Of a stretch of 23,163 nt of DNA, positions 1-6,910 are shown piece by piece. The notes beneath the pieces are model-generated. The model saw only the letters and a program-made list of their open reading frames with translations. It was not told the origin of the DNA and did no database searches. The DNA comes from Verrucomicrobiota bacterium (lineage in GTDB: Bacteria > Verrucomicrobiota > Verrucomicrobiia > Chthoniobacterales > Xiphinematobacteraceae). Each line of letters opens with the position of its first letter. The stretch's first letter is position 1. Location of the stretch: assembly GCA_003176035.1 (NCBI GenBank), contig PSRL01000002.1, forward strand, positions 1 through 23,163. Reading direction: 5' to 3'. Made by a program: the position numbers and the translations under genes.

Positions 1-2757
1 AATATTGACCAAGTGACAGTTACGCTAAACTTGCTCGGTTTCCTTCCATGGCAGCGCTTTGTTAAGGTGGTTCATTTCCACAAAGCTTCAGTAAATTTGC
101 CACTGACAGAGGACCCCCAACGTTTTCTTTCCATCCGCGACGCCGATGTTCGAATCGGTTTCGAACCAAATTGCGTAAAAATTTTGGATGCCTACTTTCT
201 TGCGGAAAAAATACATTTTTTGGTACGAGGAGAGGTTTTTAATCCCCATCTTTTAGGCACCCTCCCCACAGCTGACGGCAAAAGAAAAATACATCTCCAA
301 AGGTTAGCCCTTCTCCTCGAAGAACTGGGAAAGGTTCAATACCTCAAAAAACCACCCAAAGCCGACATTGTTTTTGCAGCGGATCTTGCTAACAAGCAGC
401 CGCTTCAAGCACTCAACATTGTCCTTCATGCCGAAGAATTTCAATACCAGAGCCTTTCCGTTGGCAAGCTCCTCCTCGAGGCAAACTATGCCCAAGAAGG
501 ACTTGCAATTCGACAACTCCTAGTGGAGGACCAGACAGGAACCCTCACTGCCTCGGGAACGGCTGATCTCACCGCATCCAGGGGGCGCATCACGCTACAA
601 AGTTTCCTCAATCCCACTCCCTACCTCCGGGAGTTTGCCCCCCATTGGCAGAAAACTCGCCAGTTGAAAAACCTCCGCATGGAGAAACCACCGCAAATCG
701 GTATCAACACCGATTTCTCGTGGAGAGATGGTCAGCTGCGAGGCAGTGGGAATGGCTCGGCAGTGGTGCGATCTTTTTTTTATAAGGACGTTTTTTTTCC
801 GCTGCTGGAACTAAAACTCGAAGCTAAAGGCGATCTCTTAAAGGTACAGCATCTCACTCTTCAAGATGCTCAGGGTAAACTTGTGGCTTTTGGTTCAGCC
901 AACCTGGCAACTTCCCAGGGGCACTTCACCCTGAGCAGCTCAGCCAACCCGTTCGCTATACTCAAGACCCTACTGCCAAACTACAAAGCTCCACACCTCA
1001 AGGGCCTTTACATCGACTCCCCCCCTCAAATTAATGTCGAGGGAGATGTTTCGTGGAAAAATAAAAAATTCTATTACAGCGGCGCAGGTACCGCATCGCT
1101 TCTCTCCTTCTCTTACAACCAACAGTTTTTTCCCAAACTGGACTTAAAATTCTCCGCCAAAGACAGTATCATCAATGTCGAACGGCTCCATCTTCAGGAT
1201 ACCAAAGGCGACCTGGCTGCTTCGGGCACCGTGAATCTTCTGACCTCAAAAAGCAAATTTACCCTGCAAAGCTCCGTCAATATCTTCCCCTTGCTGAGGA
1301 AGTTTGTTTCGGCGCCCAAATTAAAGCCGCTCTCGGATCTGCAAAGCGCAACCCCCCCGAAGTTAAATCTCGATGGGAATTTATCTTGGAAGGGCAAAAA
1401 GCTTGAATACCAGGTTTCAGGCTCAGTGGCTCTCGAATCTTTTTATCATAAAAAGCAATATTTCCCTCGACTGGAATTTAAATTTGCCACTGAAACCGGG
1501 GCAAAAGCTGTTCACAACTTAAGCATAAACCTTCGGACTCCATCCGGGTCTGTAAAGGGCGATCTTGATTTTGCACCGGATAAAATCGAAATCAATGCAT
1601 CCAGCACGGCGAATCCCAAAGAATTTCTGGATTTTTTTGATCCGAGCCTTCGCGCATTTTTTAAGACTTCCGAAATTGTGGAACCCCCATACATTTCGGT
1701 GCATTTGAGCGGTTGCGACCTTGCCTCCCTGATGGGGCATGGCGAGATTAAACTTGGACGCATGGCTGTTCGCGGGGCTTGGATCGATTCCGGATATACC
1801 AACTTCGAAATCAACGCACAGGCACTCACGTGCCAAAATTTCTCAGTTCGCCGTGGCAAGGGCCAGGGCACAGGTACCGTAATCTATGATTTTAGACAAA
1901 AACACGTTTATTTAAGAGACATTGATTCCACCATGATACCCGTGGATGTCCTGCAGTGGATTGATCCGCAGATCGCAAAAGTCATCGCGGTTTACAGATT
2001 TCATGCCCCACCACGTGTCCGCGTACAAGGGGTGGTCTCCTTGGTTCATCCAAGCTATAATTCACTCTCGATCCATATCGATTCTCCGGAGGGACTGGAT
2101 TACAATCTCATCAAAAAAACACTCCGTTTCGGAGCAACTACTGCAAACGTTCATATTGACGGAGCTTGGGTAAAGGTGCGTATTGCCAATGCGGAACTCT
2201 TTCGAGGGTCGGTTGCAATAATTGCAAATGTTTCACTCGATCCAAAAACCCCGACTTTCGGCGTCGGTGTCACTCTCTCGCGTGTCGACTTCGCTCGCTT
2301 AACCAAGCTTTATTTTAATTACGATAATTCAAAAGGCTTCGTAAGCGGGCACTATCAATTCCATGCGTATTTAGGAAAAGAAACGGACATGATTGGCAGT
2401 GGTCGGTGCACTATTGAAGGTGGAACAGTCCTCTCAGTGCCTTTTCTGGGACCAATTTCTCTGATCATGAATCAAATCCTCCCAGGATCGGGCAATTCAC
2501 CTGCTAAAACCGCTACCGCGGATTTTCAGGTTCGCAATCGCAAAATTCTGACTGAGAATCTCGAAATTTCCGGTAAGGGCTTTGTCTTACAAGGCCGGGG
2601 CGATATTGCCTTCCTTACCGGAAAAATGGATATGCTCATGCGTATCAATGTTCGAGGCCTTCCCGGACTCTTATTTTTTCCAATGAGTCGGCTGTTTGAA
2701 TATGAATCCAAAGGGACGATCATGAAACCGGAATGGCGTGTGAAATCCCCCTTTTAG
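1..2757 (+). CDS. AsmA-like outer-membrane/envelope biogenesis protein, 5' end outside the window
   Basis: The reading frame is open to the left edge, so the protein probably starts upstream; the first possible start inside is a GTG at 13, and residues below are numbered from it. The last ~230 residues look like the AsmA-like C-terminal region (glycine-rich strands such as GSGRCTIEGGTVLSVPFLG, then KGTIMKPEWRV). The middle is made of about six divergent beta-rich repeats of ~110 residues, each with a PP-x-hydrophobic motif: PPKADI at 114, PPQIGI at 226, PPQINV at 337, PPKLNL at 448, PPYISV at 558 and PPRVRV at 666. AsmA/TamB-type proteins span the periplasm as long beta structures and act in outer-membrane lipid or protein homeostasis; that role is inferred from the family. 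No signal peptide or membrane anchor is visible, as expected if the N-terminus is missing. The gene converges on the stress-protein gene, 24 nt away. Confidence 0.75.
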   Translation, partial: NIDQVTVTLNLLGFLPWQRFVKVVHFHKASVNLPLTEDPQRFLSIRDADVRIGFEPNCVKILDAYFLAEKIHFLVRGEVFNPHLLGTLPTADGKRKIHLQRLALLLEELGKVQYLKKPPKADIVFAADLANKQPLQALNIVLHAEEFQYQSLSVGKLLLEANYAQEGLAIRQLLVEDQTGTLTASGTADLTASRGRITLQSFLNPTPYLREFAPHWQKTRQLKNLRMEKPPQIGINTDFSWRDGQLRGSGNGSAVVRSFFYKDVFFPLLELKLEAKGDLLKVQHLTLQDAQGKLVAFGSANLATSQGHFTLSSSANPFAILKTLLPNYKAPHLKGLYIDSPPQINVEGDVSWKNKKFYYSGAGTASLLSFSYNQQFFPKLDLKFSAKDSIINVERLHLQDTKGDLAASGTVNLLTSKSKFTLQSSVNIFPLLRKFVSAPKLKPLSDLQSATPPKLNLDGNLSWKGKKLEYQVSGSVALESFYHKKQYFPRLEFKFATETGAKAVHNLSINLRTPSGSVKGDLDFAPDKIEINASSTANPKEFLDFFDPSLRAFFKTSEIVEPPYISVHLSGCDLASLMGHGEIKLGRMAVRGAWIDSGYTNFEINAQALTCQNFSVRRGKGQGTGTVIYDFRQKHVYLRDIDSTMIPVDVLQWIDPQIAKVIAVYRFHAPPRVRVQGVVSLVHPSYNSLSIHIDSPEGLDYNLIKKTLRFGATTANVHIDGAWVKVRIANAELFRGSVAIIANVSLDPKTPTFGVGVTLSRVDFARLTKLYFNYDNSKGFVSGHYQFHAYLGKETDMIGSGRCTIEGGTVLSVPFLGPISLIMNQILPGSGNSPAKTATADFQVRNRKILTENLEISGKGFVLQGRGDIAFLTGKMDMLMRINVRGLPGLLFFPMSRLFEYESKGTIMKPEWRVKSPF

Positions 2758-2781
2758 TCCGCACCTAGAGCGTTTACATTT

Positions 2782-3219
2782 CTACAATTTTTTTTCATTC
2801 GGTACTTTGAGTAATAGGACCGGTATCCCAACCAAATGCCGGACATGATCAGCTGTACTGCCGTAAATAAGATCTTGGAGAAAACGATGCCCGTGAGTCG
2901 ACATTGCAATCAGATCGACATTCCGTGTCTCAGCAACTCGAATGATTTCGTTTGCCGGTTCTCCTCGGGCCAATTCGCATTCACAACTGAAACCCTCCGC
3001 CTGCAAAGATTGGAGCAGACTCTCGAGATATGCCCGATCGTCTCTCATCTCCTCGCTCTCGGCAAGGTTAAGTTGATCGTAATTTCTTGCCACCCATCCT
3101 GTAGCAACATGTAAAAGTATCAAACGACTGCCGGTGAGCCGAGCCAATTGTCGAACATGGCCCAGTATAGTGACATCTGCCGGACTGTTTTCCACTGGAA
3201 TCAGGATATTTTTGTACAT
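2782..3219 (-). CDS. Universal stress protein, UspA family
   Basis: A 145-residue protein, the usual length for a single-domain Usp. It opens with MYKNILIPVENSP, the typical first strand and loop, and ends with a nucleotide-binding-like segment: STHGHRFLQDLIYGST (107-122) followed by GIPVLLLK. In ATP-binding members the loop reads G-x2-G-x9-G-S/T. Here G110, G120 and S121 are present but the second glycine is replaced by F113, so nucleotide binding may be altered. Usp proteins are cytoplasmic and help survival under stress or starvation; the specific role here is unknown. The gene converges on the AsmA-like gene. The ATG at 3219 is preceded by no clear Shine-Dalgarno site; a small inverted repeat, GTAGG-agca-CCTAC (3223-3236), sits directly upstream. 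Confidence 0.88.
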   Translation of the reverse strand: MYKNILIPVENSPADVTILGHVRQLARLTGSRLILLHVATGWVARNYDQLNLAESEEMRDDRAYLESLLQSLQAEGFSCECELARGEPANEIIRVAETRNVDLIAMSTHGHRFLQDLIYGSTADHVRHLVGIPVLLLKVPNEKKL

Positions 3220-3599
3220 AATGTAGGAGCACCTACAAGAAAGGTACTTCGCCAGGGAAGAGGCAAGAACTTTATAAAAAATTAACTTTTTGTATATTCT
3301 ATTAGAATGCCTTTAGGGCATTGATTTACTCATTTGTCGTAAGTTACAGGGAATTGCTGCCCCGAGGTTGCCATCCCTTTTAGCCCGGCTATTGCGCCGC
3401 GTCCAAACCAAAATTTGGCGCCCATTCATGCATTTTAATTAGAACCTCTTGATCGGTAATAAATGCTCTGGAAAACACTGCAAAAACTCTGTAAGCTCAT
3501 CTCGCTTGGCTCAAGCATCTCGAATTAATATTCATCCATCAAATAACTAATTGCTTGGGTGTTCCGGAGAACGTCCTGGATTCACTATCAATTTTATTT
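3220..3599. other. Intergenic region between divergent stress-protein and aldolase genes
   Basis: About 380 nt separate two divergently transcribed genes, so promoters for both are expected here, but I see no convincing -35/-10 pair. It holds a small hairpin at 3306-3322 (AATGCC, five-base loop, GGCATT) without a T run on either strand, so it is not a standard terminator. I found no tRNA, no coding frame with family similarity and no match to the repeats found elsewhere in the window. Confidence 0.4.
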
Positions 3600-5810
3600 A
3601 TGCAATCTTCAGACTTCCAATTTGTTAGCTACCTGTGGGACGAGGCGAAGGCGTCCAACCTCGACCCCGTGGGACGCCTTGTCTACCGCTCCAATTTGCT
3701 TGGCAGTGATCAACGGATCACTAACACCGGTGGCGGAAACACCTCTGCAAAAATCGAAGCAAAGGACCCTCTCACCGGGGAAACCGTGGAAGTACTTTGG
3801 GTGAAGGGCTCTGGCGGAGATCTTCGCACCTCAAAAAAAGAAAACTTTGCTTCTCTTTATCAGAATAAACTCCAGGAACTTCAAAAAAAATATCTCGCTG
3901 CCACCGTAAAAGGACCCAAAACGGCTATGGAAGATGCAATGGTCGCCGCATATCCTCATTGCACCTTCAATTTAAATCCGCGAGCCTCTTCGATTGACAC
4001 CCCTCTTCACTCCTTTGTTCCCTATAAACATGTAGATCATACCCACCCAAACGCTGTCATTGCCATCGCAGCATCGAAAAACGGGCGGAAACTGACTCAG
4101 GAAATTTATGGCGAAGAAGTCCTTTGGACGCCGTGGCAACGACCCGGATTTGACCTAGGTATTCATCTTCAGGAGATCTGTCGGAAACATCCGAAAGCCA
4201 AGGGAGTCATCTTAGGGCAACATGGTCTGATCAATTGGGCAAACGACGACCTCGAATGTTATGAATTGACTCTCCGCCTCATTGAAAAAGCAGCGCGTTA
4301 CATCGATGAGAAGTATCAGGCTCAGGGCGGACATTCAAAGGCATTCGGAGGCCCCAAATACCCTCCGGAAAAGGAACTCGATGCATCAAAGCGTCTTGCT
4401 CTTTTGGCAAGGATTCTGCCATGGCTTCGCGGAAAAATCAGCACTCCCCAGCACCGTTGGATCGCCACCGTTCAGACTGATGAGACGGCACTTCGCTTTG
4501 TAAATAGCCATGACGCGCTTCGACTTGCCGAACTCGGCACCAGCTGCCCCGACCACTTTCTGCGCACTAAAATCAAACCGCTCTATGTAGATTGGGACCC
4601 CGCCACCAACGACGAAGAATTGCTACAACGTCAAATCATTGCGGGGTTGGAAACGTATCGTGCCGACTACGCCAATTACTATGAGCGCTGTAAAGCAGCC
4701 AATTCGCCAGCCATGCGAAATCCGAATCCCACAGTCATTCTCATTCCGGGCTTAGGCCTCATTGCTTGGGGCAAGGATAAGAGCGAATCGCGAGTCACCG
4801 CCGAATTCTATAACTGCGCCATCGAGGTCATGCGCAGCGCGGAAGCCATTGATCAATACGCATCCCTACCACAACAAGAAGCATTTGATATTGAATATTG
4901 GCTTTTGGAAGAAGCGAAACTTCGCCGAATGCCACCTGAACAGGAATTTGCGCGGAAAGTAGTCGTAATCCTTGGTGCCGGGAGTGGGATTGGTCGAGAG
5001 GTTGCTCATCGCCTTTCCAAAGAAGGGGCGCATATTGTGAGCGTGGATCTCAATGCTGAGGCAGCTCAAAACACTGCTCGCGAGATTGCCACTCAGCGCG
5101 GAAGCGGAATTGGCGTCGCAGGCACCGGCTTGTCGGCCACCGGTCCCGCACTCGGCCTCGCAGCCGATATCACCGATCGCAAAAGTATCCGCTCTCTCTT
5201 GGATCAAATCGCATTGGCATATGGTGGCATCGACGCCATTGCCATTACTGCTGGAATCTTTGTGCCCCCAGACACCACGGGACACATTCCTGACGATAAG
5301 TGGCCGCTGACCTTTGCTATCAATGTCACGGGCGCATATTTTGTCGTTGACGAAGCTGCCTCAACTATTCGAGAGCAAGCACTGCCCGTAAATATTGTCA
5401 TCGCCACCAGCGCAAATGCTGTAGTGGCTAAGAAAGGAAGCCTTGCATATGACACCAGCAAAGCAGCGGCTAATCACCTTGTCCGCGAACTTGCCATCGA
5501 ACTGGCTCCCTTAGCCCGTGTAAATGGAGTTGCGCCTGCAACGGTCGTTCAGGGAAGCGCCATGTTTCCTCGCGATCGAGTCCTTGCGTCGCTGGCGAAA
5601 TATGAAATTCCTTATACGGAAGAAGAATCTACTGAGTCATTGACCGGTAAGTTAGCCGCATTCTATGCCCAGCGTACTCTCACGAAGGTACCGATTACTC
5701 CTGCTGACCAGGCCGAAGCTTTTTATATTTTACTCAGTGATCGCTTGAGCAAAACGACAGGTCAAATCCTCACGGTAGACGGTGGGCTCCATGAAGCCTT
5801 TCTGAGGTAA
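3600..5810 (+). CDS. Bifunctional class II aldolase / short-chain dehydrogenase (rhamnulose-1-phosphate aldolase/lactaldehyde dehydrogenase type)
   Basis: A 736-residue fusion. Residues ~1-440 are a class II (RhaD/FucA-like, metal-dependent) aldolase domain with GGGNTSA (44-50), HTHP (147-150) and GQHG (206-209). Residues ~452-736 are an NAD(P)-dependent short-chain dehydrogenase with the nucleotide loop GAGSGIG (459-465), Ser604, and the YxxxK pair Tyr617/Lys621, ending in GQILTVDGGL. In the characterised family the aldolase cleaves L-rhamnulose 1-phosphate to dihydroxyacetone phosphate and L-lactaldehyde, and the dehydrogenase oxidises the aldehyde. All expected catalytic motifs look intact. 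I chose the ATG at 3600 because MQSSDFQFVSYLWDEAK begins as family members usually do; a TTG at 3555 would add 15 unlikely residues. No other rhamnose genes lie in the window, so the exact substrate is inferred. Confidence 0.9.
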   Translation: MQSSDFQFVSYLWDEAKASNLDPVGRLVYRSNLLGSDQRITNTGGGNTSAKIEAKDPLTGETVEVLWVKGSGGDLRTSKKENFASLYQNKLQELQKKYLAATVKGPKTAMEDAMVAAYPHCTFNLNPRASSIDTPLHSFVPYKHVDHTHPNAVIAIAASKNGRKLTQEIYGEEVLWTPWQRPGFDLGIHLQEICRKHPKAKGVILGQHGLINWANDDLECYELTLRLIEKAARYIDEKYQAQGGHSKAFGGPKYPPEKELDASKRLALLARILPWLRGKISTPQHRWIATVQTDETALRFVNSHDALRLAELGTSCPDHFLRTKIKPLYVDWDPATNDEELLQRQIIAGLETYRADYANYYERCKAANSPAMRNPNPTVILIPGLGLIAWGKDKSESRVTAEFYNCAIEVMRSAEAIDQYASLPQQEAFDIEYWLLEEAKLRRMPPEQEFARKVVVILGAGSGIGREVAHRLSKEGAHIVSVDLNAEAAQNTAREIATQRGSGIGVAGTGLSATGPALGLAADITDRKSIRSLLDQIALAYGGIDAIAITAGIFVPPDTTGHIPDDKWPLTFAINVTGAYFVVDEAASTIREQALPVNIVIATSANAVVAKKGSLAYDTSKAAANHLVRELAIELAPLARVNGVAPATVVQGSAMFPRDRVLASLAKYEIPYTEEESTESLTGKLAAFYAQRTLTKVPITPADQAEAFYILLSDRLSKTTGQILTVDGGLHEAFLR

Positions 5811-5987
5811 AGGTACTTGCGAGTCGAATCAGGCGTCATAATTAAAATCACAGAAACCTGGTCTTTTTACTGAGTATCTCAGTCATTTGGCAAAACTCCG
5901 TTGGAGAAAAACTTTGCGCTTTTACTCGGTAATTAATACCCGGAATCTCAGGATTGATCTCTCTCGCCGATGAGTGCATCTTAAGAG

Positions 5988-6593
5988 ATGTTATTAATTC
6001 CTCAAAATCTCTGCCTCAGATCTTCCGGGACTGCCGCCCCCAGAAATCGCTTTTCCGATTTTTTGGGCAGACTTTGCTCTGCGTCCGGACCTAGGCAAAC
6101 CGCGCTTCCTCAAGGCGAGTTTAATTCCCCATTCCCTAATCCAACCATAAGAAAAGATTTTAACAGACTTTACGAATCCGTTAAAAATGACCAGCTCCCT
6201 GAAGCAAAGTGGTTACTGAAACGTCTGACCAAGCATCATATTGATGATGTTAACAATCTCAGACGAAGTGGACTCGGCCTCATGCATCTTGCTGCAAAAA
6301 AGCGGGACAGCGCCATGCTTGGTTTATTACTTAAGTACGGCCTAAACCCTAATATCCGGGACGACACCCGAGGCGAACGATCGCCTTTATTCTATGCCGT
6401 AAACGGAGGCAATTACGAATCCACAAAATTGCTCCTCAATGCTTCTACAAACGAAGATCTGATTTTATTAGCCCTTCAAGAAGCCAAAGATAACGGCCAT
6501 GAGGATCTAGAAAATTTGCTCAAACTGACTTTGGAAAAAAGTAACTACTCAGCCCGTGCCGGCAGGCTGAGTAGAACCTTTGCAAAAACATAG
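5988..6593 (+). CDS. Small ankyrin-repeat protein
   Basis: A 201-residue protein. The first ~55 residues are low in recognisable structure and rich in Ser, Pro and Arg. Residues ~57-185 carry about four divergent ankyrin repeats; the clearest is at 95-126 (GLGLMHLAAKKRD, then LLLKYGLNPNIRD), followed by SPLFYAVNGGNYESTKLLL at 132-150. Ankyrin repeats are protein-binding helix pairs; in bacteria they are common in host-associated lineages. The partner is unknown. The ATG at 5988 has only a purine-rich AAGAG just before it, too close for a normal Shine-Dalgarno site. It lies 177 nt after the aldolase fusion and upstream of a much larger ankyrin gene on the same strand, with a dispersed repeat between them. 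It could be a truncated relative of the larger gene, but its reading frame is intact. Confidence 0.72.
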   Translation: MLLIPQNLCLRSSGTAAPRNRFSDFLGRLCSASGPRQTALPQGEFNSPFPNPTIRKDFNRLYESVKNDQLPEAKWLLKRLTKHHIDDVNNLRRSGLGLMHLAAKKRDSAMLGLLLKYGLNPNIRDDTRGERSPLFYAVNGGNYESTKLLLNASTNEDLILLALQEAKDNGHEDLENLLKLTLEKSNYSARAGRLSRTFAKT

Positions 6594-6696
6594 GAAGGCC
6601 GGCGTTGCCAGAAATTTTGGAGCCAAGCGAGGCGCCAAAATGAGACAATACCTCAGATGGTATCGACCAAGTTTGGGAATACAGCCTGGTTTCAAA

Positions 6697-6837
6697 AGGA
6701 CGGCAACCCTCTGGGCGAGAACCCTGCTCCCATAGGATGGAATCGCTTAAGTTAATCAGGTATTGCAGAGGATCCCTGACCACCCTCGTTCCTGATCCTA
6801 TGTCATAATTGCTTCTCGCTTTTGGGAGAGGTTCTAG
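6697..6837. repeat. Dispersed intergenic repeat, copy 1
   Basis: This ~141-bp segment matches 18678-18839 in the same orientation. Identical blocks include a 17-mer (6704-6720 with 18685-18701), an 18-mer (6801-6818 with 18785-18802) and a 17-mer (6821-6837 with 18823-18839). Copy 1 lacks 18 bases present in copy 2 just before the last block. Weaker similarity continues to the left (6675-6693 with about 18586-18603) after a gap of roughly 75 nt, which suggests copy 1 has an internal deletion. It fills much of the 317-nt gap between the two ankyrin genes; I saw nothing else there. Confidence 0.85.
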
Positions 6838-6910
6838 TTACTATTTTAATTTGTTATTTCCTATTAATAATTAGCATACACGGCTACTTCACCAAAAAAT
6901 AATATATCTT

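Noticed and set aside
1512..1871. Open minus-strand frames of 105-119 codons inside the AsmA-like gene
   Set aside because: They lie fully inside a gene with clear family features on the other strand, have no recognisable motifs, and overlap each other in different frames.
5869..5883. Perfect hairpin ACTGAG-tat-CTCAGT downstream of the aldolase fusion, considered as a terminator
   Set aside because: The T run precedes the stem on the plus strand and becomes an A run on the minus strand, so neither direction gives a standard terminator.
6520..6783. Minus-strand frame of 87 codons across repeat copy 1
   Set aside because: It runs antisense into the small ankyrin gene and the corresponding frame in repeat copy 2 is interrupted, so it is not conserved as a coding frame.
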